Positions 22,706 through 33,154 of a stretch of DNA of 64,000 bases are shown here, one piece after another. The notes under the pieces are model-generated. The model worked only from the letters and a program-made list of their open reading frames with translations, ran no database searches and was not told the DNA's origin. This DNA comes from Arthrobotrys musiformis (lineage: Eukaryota > Ascomycota > Orbiliomycetes > Orbiliales > Orbiliaceae), in the NCBI GenBank assembly GCA_036971715.1, contig JAVHJL010000001.1, positions 3,286,001 to 3,350,000 on the forward strand, read 5' to 3'. Made by a program: the position numbers and the translations under genes. The first letter of the stretch is position 1, and every line of letters begins with the position of its first letter.

Positions 22706-24658
22706 CTAATGCTCCTCCTGAAGCCTCTCGCGGGCCTCGGAAACCATTGCATGCCACTTTGTCCTCGCAATAATAGCGGTTTCGATTATAGCCACCAGTA
22801 ATAGAGCGATGCTGACACCGGACCAAAGTCCCAAAAGTCCCCTATCAAAGATCGTATGTTAGTCCGTGAACTCGGCGTAAAATTTGAGTCGGTGCGACTT
22901 ACCATCCTAGCTTAAACGCAGCAAAGAAAGAAAAGGGCAGTGCCAGAATGTAATAAGCGGCGAGATTGACCCAGGCACCGATCCTCTGTCTACCCTGTCC
23001 TCGGAGAATACCGCCCGCCGCAGCCGCCACGGAGTCCCAGAGCTGGAACAAAGCGCAAATAGGAAGTGTATCGGCAACCAATTCTATTTTTTATATATAT
23101 TAGCCTCGGGTCCCTAGAGCTGAGGATATATGCAATAATAATACTTACTAATAACAACCGGGTCATCACTAAACAACTTGCCGATATCGTGTCTCGTCGC
23201 GGTCAATAGCGTCACATTGGCAATACCGAGTAGCGTGCTACCCCACAAAGCGACTTGAGAGCATGTCTTCGCCGCATCTCCCAATGTAGCTCCGAGGAAG
23301 TTTGCAACTCGAGTCGAGGTTGCAATGGAAAGGGCGAATGGGATCTGGAATGTAACGGAGGTGCAGGTAGCCAGGACGCTCTGCGCTGCAAGATGCCTAG
23401 TAGACAAATAACTGGCTGCCAAAGTAAGAAGCTCGAATGCCACGAACTCAGACAAAATCATGATGAGACCGGGAAGCGCCAGCTTAACCATAGGACCCCA
23501 GCTCTTCAATGAGATGGCCTTCTTCGAAAAACCTCCCCAGCATTCCGATCCTCTGATGAATACAACGTAGAGGAACAAGAGTAAGGGCATCAACCAATTT
23601 GTGATTACCACAGCCGTCGGTGCGCCCAAAAATCCAAATCCGATGACTGGATGCCAAACCAAGAGGTAGTTCAACAGAGCGTTAACTGGCGCACAAATCA
23701 AAAGAATATATGTAGCCGCCATGAAAATACCCTGCGCCTGAACGAAACGCTTGCCAACTTCCCATGCTGCGTAACCCGGTGCCCCAAGAGCCAGAACTCG
23801 AAGGTACCCTCCGGCTAACCTGCAAAGTTCAGGATCTGGGACAATGGGCCTTAAAATAGCTTCGCTGAACTGCCAAACGATAGCAATAGGGATGGTAATA
23901 AGCATAAGGAACCAAAAGCACCTCTGCATATGCAACCCAACCAGCTTCTTCTTCCCCGAGCCATAGGCCTGGGAGCAGAGGGTATCCAAAGACGTAGCAA
24001 GACCCTGGTATATCGTGTACCCAGTAATATTACTAGTCATAGATGCCAAACTCACAGCCGCCAACTCGTTGGTCCCAAGTTTTCCGACTGAAAAGACACT
24101 CGCTACAGTCAAGGAGTACTGTAGTAAAAATGTCACTATCAGCGGTCCTGAGTATCTCGCCAGCACCTTTGTCTCTCTTTGCCAAGTTGTCGTGATCTTC
24201 CCGGCCTCAACGCTGTCCTTCCATTTAGCAGTTGGGTCCGCATTGGCAGCGAGAATGTCCGACTCTTCACCACTTGATCCCGCATGTGGTAATAACGGAT
24301 CGGTTTCAGTTGCATCATGAGGCCTCTGCTGCCATGGAAGTCCATGGATGGATCGTTTTCTAGGAAGTATGTGGTTATCGCGGAGCAGGCTTCGTTCGTC
24401 TTCCAAAATCTGTTCTCGTTCCGTGCTGGTGATAAAGCTCGGCGGCAGTGGGGATGATGATATAAAAGCTGATCGTGTGATCAACGATCCGCATACTATA
24501 GATGCTCGCCGGACGGAACCTCCAAGTTGGTGATTGGGATCAACCGGGATTGTTAAACCAGCTGTTTCTTCGATGTCCTCGTCATCTGTATCGGCGAATG
24601 GGGAATTTGGAAACGGGACAGGGTTCCTCGTAGGAACGGACTTGGACAAGTTAGACAT
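22706..24658 (-). CDS. MATE-family multidrug/toxin extrusion transporter
   Basis: Predicted proton- or cation-coupled antiporter of the fungal MATE family (yeast Erc1 group), exporting organic cations or metabolites at the vacuolar or plasma membrane. Exons on the minus strand: 24658-23149, 23083-22903, 22841-22706; 608 residues. A hydrophilic N-terminal extension of about 170 residues (Ser/Pro/acidic, including SPFADTDDEDIEETAGLTIP) precedes twelve hydrophobic segments. MATE landmarks: YSLTVASVFSVGKLGTNELA, LDTLCSQAYGSG in the first repeat, and WGPMVKLALPGLIMILSEF, CTSVTFQIPFALSIATSTRV and LPICALFQLWDSVAAAAGGI in the second. The C-terminus ends soon after the last helix with a charged tail (EARERLQEEH). 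Substrate cannot be read from sequence. Confidence 0.92.
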
Positions 24659-26370
24659 GGCGGTGTATTTCAGTGGTATAAAACCGGTATCGAATGAATC
24701 TACCTAGAACTTCTTCGAGGTAACATCGATAACTCCGGCCGTTGGAAATGTGACAATGATATGACGGAATAACTTTTGGCTTTGTTACACAACATAAAGC
24801 TGAAGAAAGCGAAGGATGGAAGGAAGGGAAGGAAGAAAAAAAAGTTTCGCAATGCACTAAGACAAGGGATAAATATGAGAAAGATTCAAAATCGAACTTC
24901 TTTCCGAGGAGGGAGTTCACCGGAAACTAAAGAGAAGAAAAAAAAAGAGTGCGAATGCAGGTCTCAGATGTGATAAGAGGCGAGCAATGGCGGCATCGCC
25001 GTGGGGTTCCAATTCGAATTTCATAATTTTTGTATTGGGATTGGCCTTCAATCCCTATCCGGCCTGGTCCTGTCGCTTGCAAGGTTTGACGCATCATGGT
25101 GCTGCCCATGTGGGAATCCAAATGCACGGAGATGGCCTATCGGCCAGTAAAACCCAGTCGATAAGCTTGCCCATGGCCAGTTTAACTGCCGCTGGGACGA
25201 AAAGAGGCCGCCTCCGACCCCGCAGTCTCGGTCTAGGCCAACCAAGCAGCGTACGTTACAAGAACGTATAGCTTAGGCTGCAGGTTCCATGGTTCGATTG
25301 AAAGAATCTGGCGGACCGCGCAGTCAAGCCTCTTTCGGAACCGGCCAGGCCTGGGGCGCGAATCCGGGCTGGAGTTGTAGTTGGGTATAACAGGAAAAAA
25401 ATTTTTTTCTTCTAAATGTCGTATATTATGCACATCCGACCTATAGCTCTTCAGCCGAGGCCTACACAGTATGATACTCTTGAGTCCATGCAGATGTATC
25501 AAACCACAGGGGTCTCCAGATCCTTCATTCAAAAGCGGGCCGTTTCGTTAGTGTGAAGCAAAAGGCAAACAGGCTGGGGTAATGCAACCAACCTGCGCGA
25601 TAACAATCAATCGTACGATGCTAGTCAAAAGCCAGCAGCGTCAACGTTACCTCATTCCGAGATTCGGCTCAACTGTGTCGATGTTGTAATTCTATTAGCC
25701 AACACATACGTACTGGAATACCGTATACGGTCACATACTCGGTCGATTCAGACCCGTGCGCCCTCATGTGTAACATTGACGATGTATATTTAAGTGATAC
25801 TCTATTTTTTTACATGCACCTCGTGAATCCTTGTAACAGTTCCATGTGCACTGTACTCGCACACGCGGGAACTCCAAACCGGAATCGTGGAGACATTACA
25901 GCTGTACAAGTGGCTAGTTCCAAACGCATTTCCTTCACTCTTGAGCTCTCTATCGTTCTTTTTCTCTCTTTGATTTTCAAGATTCAGGTTTATGAAAAAG
26001 ACATTCTAAAACTAACCATAGGTGCCGAGGGAAATACTGACTGGCCGACTTGAGAAGGTAATAAGTATCGCGGAGCTATATATCTACAGTATCTATTATA
26101 GAGGCCACTAGTTAAAATGAAAGCCCATCTTCTTAGATTAGGGTTATCTTACCCACCACAGACACCTAGGTATATGTAGCTAGCAAACCGAATATGCCAT
26201 CATAGAGATCTGTGCGTTTTTGGGTGTATGCTTGCATATTCTAGCCAATATCTATCGAAGGGCTTATATGCTGTCGACACGAGCGAATCGAGGTCAGTTA
26301 TATATATAGGTAGGTGGCTTGCTTTATTTGTTCTGCCAGGTTGAGGGAGCATTAATTTTATACAGTCATT

Positions 26371-26385
26371 ACCTAAGTAGGTACT
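26371..26385. repeat. Dispersed 15-bp motif ACCTAAGTAGGTACT, copy 1
   Basis: Near-palindromic 15-mer with an exact second copy at 49714-49728. Both are in AT-rich intergenic DNA. Confidence 0.7.
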
Positions 26386-26592
26386 CGCCTACTATGTAAT
26401 AGGTATATACCAGTATATACCTCAGGTGGCATTCTTCGACATTCTGTTTATAACGTTTAGTTATAATCTTTTATAGGATGTACTACGTACCCGTATTGAA
26501 TTAATCTAAGCTTATAAGGATGCCCATTTGCCCGCACATGCGCATGCTATCGAACCGCTGTTTCTCGACCTTCACAATATATAGAAATCATG

Positions 26593-26675
26593 ATCCAACC
26601 CTGGGTGAGGCTGGTCTCGTACCCAGACCGCACAAAGAGTGACCGGGCGAGGCTGGAAACGAGACTAATCCAACC
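26593..26675. mobile_element. 67-bp insertion-like element flanked by 8-bp direct repeats
   Basis: ATCCAACC occurs at 26593-26600 and again at 26668-26675, bracketing 67 bp. The insert is more GC-rich than its surroundings, carries two GAGGCTGG copies (26607 and 26649) and an inverted pair GTCTCGT / ACGAGAC. This looks like a tiny non-autonomous insertion with a target-site duplication, but the terminal inverted repeats are poor. Could be chance. Confidence 0.3.
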
Positions 26676-27357
26676 TTCGATAATGGAATTTTGTTATAGC
26701 ATTGCATTGTATAATTGTTCAGACCGGTCGGCCGAAGCACCAAACGGTATTATGTGATCAAGCAATGACATACCGCTAGATGCTTAAGCCCTATGGCCTA
26801 GGATTAATACTAGCTAGGTAGACCGGTGGTTTTATACAGTATTGATATTGCATTAGCAAGGTGTGTAAGCTGTTAACAAGTCTACTCTTTGGTTTCTACC
26901 CGGCCTCGAGCTCACGCCCGGTCCCTGCAAAAAAAGCCACGAAGCATCAATGCGCCGTTAGAATAGCAAACTAACAAAGGCATCTGCACGGCACGGTATC
27001 GATTCAAATCTGTATTCGAGGCTAAGGTGATAGATTTTTGGTACGGGTAAGTCGAGATATGAGGTTGGTTGATGATGTGGTTAGATATCTAGTGGTGACT
27101 GTATGGATCTATCTCGATACCCCCTCTCATAATCCTAGCACCAACCTCGACAGTAACCGTTAATCATATCTGACACAAAGTGCCACCAACCTCGAGCTAA
27201 TCGTCTTTTGCAATCAAAACACATACATTTGTCCCTCATAGTACACAGCCACTTCTTCCCGTCTTTAATTCAAGGTAGTACAGTCACACCATAAAGTTAA
27301 ATATACCTAGCTAATTCCTGCAAGTAGAGCCGATCGATAGTTCAATCCCCCAAAACG

Positions 27358-27680
27358 ATGTGCTGGCTATTCCAATGGTTCAACAATGTAAGAAGATCCA
27401 ACCATGTATCAACAATACAATGCTAACTGGTACACTCTATCGAAAGTGCCGCCATTTCACACTGCGTGATCTGAGCGAGTTCGACATGTACAAATACCGC
27501 TGCGACTGCCCCGTCGTCATCAACGACGCCCGCGTCCAGCGAGTCGAAGGCGAATGCTACGTTTGCGAACAAAAGAGCGAAGGCAAGATCGGGGAGCAGG
27601 AATGGAAGAGGCAGTTGGAGAGTATGAATAGGCTTGTTTTGGAGAAGGGCCCGGATCTTAATGCTGTCAGGGTTTCCTAG
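27358..27680 (+). CDS. Small Cys-rich protein, putative zinc-binding, unknown function
   Basis: Two-exon model: 27358-27387 and 27447-27680, 87 residues. The 59-nt intron has a GTAAGA donor, a CTAAC branch site at 27422-27428 and the first AG after it as acceptor. The protein starts MCWLFQWFNNCRHF and has Cys/His pairs at C11-x-H13, C29-x-C31 and C47-x-x-C50, then a charged helix. The MCxx...CxH start resembles a large set of small uncharacterised ascomycete proteins that begin MC-x(n)-Y-x-x-CGH. The reading frame is also open without splicing from an ATG at 27375, giving an alternative start MVQQCKKIQPCINN. Codon composition of exon 2 is GC-rich and coding-like in an AT-rich surrounding. No signal peptide, so a cytosolic or nuclear role is more likely than secretion. 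Confidence 0.55.
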
Positions 27681-29496
27681 CTTGAAGCCATGAAGGATAA
27701 AGATTGATTGATTGATCAAATGGGTTACTTTTGGTGGAGGTGGGTTTCTTGGGATATATCAGATCTATTTGATACTATTGGAATGCGCCAAGGATATCTA
27801 TCGTGATGTCTTGTATCCTACTCCGAATAGAGACAAGAACTATCGTCTGATAATAGCGCGATCCGATCCCGAAACTGTTTATTATTGTTCTTTCTTTTCT
27901 TGTTGATCCATGGATCTTGCGTTTTGGAATGGACAGCTCTTGTCATAGCATATTACCTAGCCTATGCACGGGCGTCCCTAAACTTTGGTGGTATCGGTGA
28001 CATGACGCCGGACGTCATCGATCATACCTCTGCCATGCCACGCTCCACTAACACCGGCCTGATAATCAAAAAGGAATTTGATAGTCGCCCTCCAGCCTCT
28101 CCAGATCCGATATCTTATAGAATGCAAAACCACGACTCGTCCATCAAAGTCCACTCGAGTCGTGAACTCGACTCATCACAGAATCCAGCATGGTGCATAT
28201 GCAAGTCACAGCAACCGGCATCCCATTGGAAAGCAGGAAAAGAGCTTAAACCAATCTCGTCCAGCGTCAGCTTCCAACCAAAACCCCGCACCAAGCCAAC
28301 CGGCTTAGCTTGACCAGCTAGAGCCAACCAGAAGAGCGTGTGACCAGGCCAACCTGGTCGATTGATTCAAGAACCCGACATCCGATTCGAATTCGAACAG
28401 CCCCATCACATCCAACATGTTGATATTTGCGTTGGGATGTGTCTGGACCCTTTAAAAAATCACCCGAACCTGCATGAACATTTAAGCCTGTGCTGCATGG
28501 TTATCAGGCCAAACCCTTTGCCGAGTATGTGCCGATATTATAATATATCGAGGGTACAAGGTCAGGTCAGTACGGTACATCCATCGATATCTCTCGTTCG
28601 AAATCCTTGACACCAAGTGGAGAAAGGATAATATAGCAACGGTGCTATCGTTCTGTCGAGGGTTCGACGTACGATATCGATAACGACCCGCATTACACAC
28701 TAACGAGGACGAACTAGTATTCAAAGTATCAGTGACCCGTGAAAGCTAACAGGAACATGGAATTACCGCCCTCACCCTTGCCTTCCTTGCCTTGCCTTGT
28801 CTTGCCTGCTGCTGGATGGCTGATTTACGGGTCATATGCATCCCTTAACAGACTTCCACTTCGGACAAAACTCCCCGAGCTCTGCGCATTCAAATTTTTT
28901 CTGTTGCTGCTGCTGCATCTCTCGTACATTATTGGAACATAACAACCACATAAGGGAAAAAAAAGGATGAAGCCGTTCCGAAGAAGATAGACCGGGAATA
29001 TAACTTTTCGTTTTTTTTAGGAATAGTTGGAAGCTTCCTGGAAAGTAGGGTTGATTAAATTCGCCCCCCGGATTTTCATTTATAGTCCTTGTTTTTTCCT
29101 TCTCCTCTGTCTCTCTTTGAAGGTTTTGTTTGTACTATACTTTTTTTAATATATACGAATGGATGATGCGGTATTCCTGCGTCATGACGCTAGGCTATAC
29201 GTATAGCACAATTATCATCCACCATTGCGATATCTTCGTTCCCTTGTACATCTTCACGAAATTTGGCAGAGAGGGAACATTGTAGGAGATAAGGATATCC
29301 ACAACGGGCTGTTATCTGGGAACCACCTCTTTTTTTATTTTATTTATTTATCATTCGCCCATATCTCTTGGAATTTTATGTTGGATCGCATCTCTTCGTT
29401 TCTCCATCCATTGGCATCGATATCGAGACTCTGCCAATCGTCGCTTTTTGGATATTGAAAAAAAACCGCATTACAACGACTCAAGAAACTCCACAA
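27681..29496. other. Intergenic region, no convincing gene
   Basis: 1.8 kb between two + strand genes. A 142-codon + strand ORF (27885-28313) has no recognisable domain and no supporting splice or start context. The remainder is AT-rich with short homopolymers; the last 400 bp should hold the promoter of the DUF202 gene. Confidence 0.5.
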
Positions 29497-30139
29497 ATGG
29501 CATCGATATTGGGAAACTACGGCACATTCGACAATAGAACGAACTACGTCCTGGTCGATGAGTAAATAAGCCTCCTCTTCCATCCATCAATCAATAACAT
29601 ATTTACTAACAAAATCACCCCCCAACAGAATCGGCGAAAACTGCAATCTATTCCTCGCCCGCCCGTTAATCGGGCCTCTGATATTCGAAAACACCGCCTC
29701 GGATGCCAGGGACCACTGCGCCAATGAGCGCAATTTCCTTTCATGGCTGCGATTATCGTCTTACCTTGCTATTGTTTCCGTTGCCATAATGACAACCTTC
29801 CATTTTACCTCGGAGCCGACGGAACTGGAAAAGAAGATCGCATTTCCCCTTGGACTGTTATTCTGGCTGCTCGCGATATCGAGCCTTGCCTGCGGTGTGG
29901 GGAATTACTTGAGCACTGTGAAGCAATATAGTAGGAAGGTGGCCTTGGTGCAGAGCGGTTGGAGGACACAGTTGGTAAGTTCGCCTGATACTTCATTGGT
30001 CATTAAATATCGAAATGCTTGTGGGATATGTTGAAAATGCTAACGGGCCGTATAACAGCTCGGGGCGGTCGTCGCAGGCACGGTAATATGCTGCTGCGTG
30101 CTATTCCTAGTGAACAATGCCATCTATAATCATGAATAG
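29497..30139 (+). CDS. DUF202-domain integral membrane protein
   Basis: Small membrane protein of the DUF202 family (bacterial YidH and the membrane domain of fungal Vtc proteins belong to it). Exons 29497-29561, 29629-29974, 30059-30139; 163 residues. The N-terminal 50 residues are soluble. The family signature NERNFLSWLRLS (residues 54-65) leads into the first helix, SYLAIVSVAIMTTF. The second helix is FPLGLLFWLLAISSLACGVG, followed by NYLSTVKQYSRK, and the third is GAVVAGTVICCCVLFLV, ending with NNAIYNHE. There is no SPX or polyphosphate polymerase domain, so this is a stand-alone protein rather than Vtc2-4; Vtc1 is a possible relative. Function is unknown. Its stop lies 58 bp from the stop of the METTL4-like gene on the other strand. 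Confidence 0.85.
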
Positions 30140-30197
30140 AAAGCCTGGTCGTCGGATAGAGATCTAAAAACAGAAACGCCAAACCCATTCCATTCAT

Positions 30198-31421
30198 TCA
30201 TGTCCAGAAACCTCGCCAGTTACCTCTCAGCACCTCATTTCCCCAACTAAACCAACCCTCCGTTAGATTTCGCGCGAAGATCTCGCAGCACCGAGGATCG
30301 GAGTTCGGCAAGTACGGCTCGATAATACCCTTCAAACAGGGCTTGCGCGAATGGATATCCGGCATAGCGAATATGACTTTGTCCTGCAAATCTTTCCTTT
30401 TATTATCGTTATTACTACTCGATGCTGGACCGGAAGGTCTGGTGGCGGCTATCGGTCGAGCGAGTATGAGAGTTTCATACGGCTTTCGAACTGGGTGTTC
30501 TAGATCAAAAATCGGTTCCCCATGAGCTGTGATCTTGACCCACATCCATTCGGCAACCATCTCCACCTTCCAGGCTGGAAACAGCTTTTCGAGCAGGAAT
30601 GTTCGCCACTTGGTGCTGTTGGTCAGCCAGATACCGACCACCCCGCCATCGCAGAGGGAGTCTGCGACATTGAGTTTGAAAAGGTCGTACACGTTGAACG
30701 TGGATGTTTTGTACGAGTCCTTGTGCGTTGCACGTTTTGCGGAACGGTTGTTCCATGGTGGATCGAGAAGGATGAAATCGAAGCCGGGTGCATTTGATGA
30801 TTTTCCAAATGCAGCTTTGAATACCGGCAGAGTGCTCGTGAAGGGGCCGAGGAGGAAAGAGGATCTCGGAGGGATCATGTATTCGTATTCCTTGTCGATA
30901 GAGACTTTTAGCGTCATCCAGTTAGATAGCGAGTTATAATGAATTGATCCATAGATATCAACCAAGGATATGGCTTGTAAGGATATCGGTATCAAATCAA
31001 CTTGTGTATCCGTATCGTGGTAGGAGAACCATGCTGCGCCTAAATTCTCCTGGAATGCTAGAAGATTGGGTTCTCCATCGTAGACGTCATTTGCCGACTG
31101 GACATCCGGATCGTTTATCGTAGTATTCTGCAATTGTTCCGAGAGCCGTAGAGGGAAATGCGAACTGAATTCATTTTTCAGGTGCGTTAAGCTGGTTTGG
31201 ATCCATGCTCTTCTCTTTGTATGACGCTCAGCCAACGCCTGGTCAAACGGTTCTCCAGACTGAGGCTCCGGAATGACCAACGGCACGGTAAGAGGCGCCT
31301 TCGAGGGTTTCCGCTGGAGGAAGTACGGCGATGAGAGCGACGATATGATATCGATGAGGACAACTTCGTCGGTCGGCTGGCCGTGGAGGATGCCGTTCGA
31401 TGGCTGCTGCTGCTGTTGCAT
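30198..31421 (-). CDS. MT-A70 family N6-adenine methyltransferase, METTL4-like
   Basis: Predicted S-adenosylmethionine-dependent methyltransferase acting on adenine N6 in DNA or on U2 snRNA (m6Am), as described for METTL4/DAMT-1. Single exon, 407 residues, starting with MQQQQQPSNG. The catalytic motif is DPPW at residues 220-223 in FILLDPPWNNRSAKR, the METTL4-type context (DPPW-x-N-x-S-x-x-R). Further MT-A70 landmarks: GGVVGIWLTNSTKWRTFLLE, VEMVAEWMWVKITAHGEP and VRKPYETLILAR. Then IFAMPDIHSRKPCLKGIIEP carries the conserved HSRKP block. C-terminal FARNLTEGWFSWGNEVLR is also typical. The methyltransferase core is intact, so activity is plausible. It shares a 232-bp divergent promoter with PEX12 and is tail-to-tail with the DUF202 gene. 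Confidence 0.9.
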   Translation of the reverse strand: MQQQQQPSNGILHGQPTDEVVLIDIISSLSSPYFLQRKPSKAPLTVPLVIPEPQSGEPFDQALAERHTKRRAWIQTSLTHLKNEFSSHFPLRLSEQLQNTTINDPDVQSANDVYDGEPNLLAFQENLGAAWFSYHDTDTQVDLIPISLQAISLVDIYGSIHYNSLSNWMTLKVSIDKEYEYMIPPRSSFLLGPFTSTLPVFKAAFGKSSNAPGFDFILLDPPWNNRSAKRATHKDSYKTSTFNVYDLFKLNVADSLCDGGVVGIWLTNSTKWRTFLLEKLFPAWKVEMVAEWMWVKITAHGEPIFDLEHPVRKPYETLILARPIAATRPSGPASSSNNDNKRKDLQDKVIFAMPDIHSRKPCLKGIIEPYLPNSDPRCCEIFARNLTEGWFSWGNEVLRGNWRGFWT

Positions 31422-31653
31422 TATTATTAATATTTGGGTTTGGGGGCTTGTTTGGAGTTGAATGTTTCTGATTGGTCTCCCCGTGCGGTTATGTTTGGAC
31501 CGAGGTCCATTCGTTCGTTCAGGTTGTCAGGTCAAGGGAAAGATTCAAGAGCAGGTTGGAATTCGTCCCGCTGCTCTCTTCACAAACCAAACAACAAACA
31601 GACTTGGACATCGGTCAGGGGAATCCGGAACTCTCGGACGGAGGCAAGCCACG
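31422..31653. promoter_or_regulatory. Divergent promoter METTL4-like / PEX12
   Basis: 232 bp between two start codons on opposite strands, so both leaders and core promoters must fit here. No recognised factor site is claimed. Confidence 0.5.
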
Positions 31654-33154
31654 ATGGAATTCATGAGCAACATCTCGTCGGGAATCGACGACAATAAACC
31701 CAGTTTGTTTGGTACGTCGGTCTGCATCAGGAGGAACTGGAGGACTTCAACTTCGGGGCCCAGATCAGGGACAAGGCAAACGCTAACAACCGCGACCGTC
31801 TTTTGCGCGTCACAGAACTCGTCTCTGAACAACAGCTCCGTGATCTATTGGAACCGTCTATAAGATACCTTCTCGCCATAATCACACAACGGTACCCGCG
31901 GTATCTGATCCACATCGTCAACCGATTCGATGAAGCCTACGCCATCGCCATGCTCCTGGTGGAGCGGCATTATTTGAAAGCATGGAATGGAAGTTTCACA
32001 GAGAACTTTTATGGCATCAAAAGGGAGAGGGTATTGACAGTAAACGAACTGCCGACGACAAGTAGAACGGCACCGGGTCCGTTGAGGGAGGCTACGAAAT
32101 TGGGGGAATTGGACTCGTGGAAGGCATTGTTTGTTATTGTAAGGATCTCGATGATGACGACAGGTTTTGGAGTTTGGCGGATGGACAGATGGAACTGATA
32201 CGGCATCCTCGTGCAGGTCGGAGTACCCTATCTCAAACGAAAACTCGACGATTTATACGAAATCAATGCGGGAGGAGCGGCACATAACCTGTTTACGAAT
32301 TACCGACCGCGGGAGGAGGAGCTGGATGAAAATGTAGGATATCCACACCGTTCAATCGATTTGTCAAAGGGCATCGACTTACATTTTTGTCTGCTAGGCC
32401 ACTTCTACGGAGAAGATTGTGCATAAGCTGAAGGTTGGGTTTCGAAAAGCGTATCCAGTCATCAATGCTGCATACTATCTTTCCATGCTGGGCTTCAACC
32501 TGGCATATCTGTTTAACAAATCGTATTACCATACACCATTCGATTACATGGTGGGATTGAGGATGCGAAGGCTTACAGAGGCCGACCATGTTGGTTTCCC
32601 CCATCCTCGCCTCTTCTTCCTTATATCAAAAAAGAAATGCTAATATTTTATTTTAGCGGGCGTACGAGTTATTGAAGGCCAAGAATAGGAAGCCAGGCCT
32701 AGCTCCCATCCTCAGCTGGTGGACCATGTTCTCGCCGAAAGTATTTACGCGGGTCATCCTGCCGAAGCTACTGGACTCCCTCAAGGTCCTGCTGCCAACG
32801 TCGATATTCTTTCTCAAATTCCTCGAGTGGTGGTATGCATCAGACTTCGCACGCCAGCTGTCATCGAAGACGTCAGCGGCAATCGAACTATCGCGGCCTT
32901 CGGTGCCAGCACCACCGCCAGCGGAAGAAAAACGCAAGGAAGCAAGCAGGAAGCTTGTGGAACTGCCAAAGGATTCGAAGATCTGCGCAATCTGTAGCAA
33001 TGAGATGACAAACCCTGCTGCCATTCAGACCGGGTTCGTGTTCTGCTACCCCTGTGCGTATAGGTGGATCGAAGAGGATGAGGGGCCATGGTGCCCCATC
33101 ACGGGCGCTAAGCTTCTGGGTGGATCAGAAGGTCTGCGACGTATAATGGTATAG
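31654..33154 (+). CDS. PEX12: Peroxin-12, RING subunit of the peroxisomal ubiquitin ligase
   Basis: Peroxisomal membrane RING protein that works with Pex2 and Pex10 to ubiquitinate the import receptor Pex5. Exons 31654-31711, 31816-32138, 32217-32333, 32398-32589, 32657-33154; 395 residues. The first exon reads MEFMSNISSGIDDNKPSLF and joins in frame to ELVSEQQLRDLLEPSIRYLL, the expected start. Other landmarks: LLVERHYLKAWNGSFTENFY, the hydrophobic segments YPVINAAYYLSMLGFNLAYL and VLLPTSIFFLKFLEWWYAS, and a C-terminal degenerate RING: CAICSNEM, then FCYPCAYRWIEE and WCPITGA. As in all Pex12 proteins the RING has too few zinc ligands for two sites. Intron 4 uses an unusual GTTGGT donor. Confidence 0.94.

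Larger units (their letters stand above)
24659..27357. other. Gene-poor intergenic region
   Basis: 2.7 kb between the MATE start codon and the small Cys-rich gene. AT-rich from 25.6 kb with many TAGGTA/CCTAAGTA-type short palindromes. ORFs on both strands are short and lack protein-like composition. Contains the insertion-like element at 26593-26675 and one copy of a 15-bp dispersed palindrome. Confidence 0.55.

Noticed and set aside
26560..26680. Possible tRNA or structured RNA because of paired GTCTCGT/ACGAGAC arms.
   Set aside because: No A-box/B-box promoter pattern and no cloverleaf; the direct repeats fit an insertion better.
27885..28313. 142-codon + strand ORF.
   Set aside because: No recognisable domain, mixed composition and no supporting context; length alone is compatible with chance.
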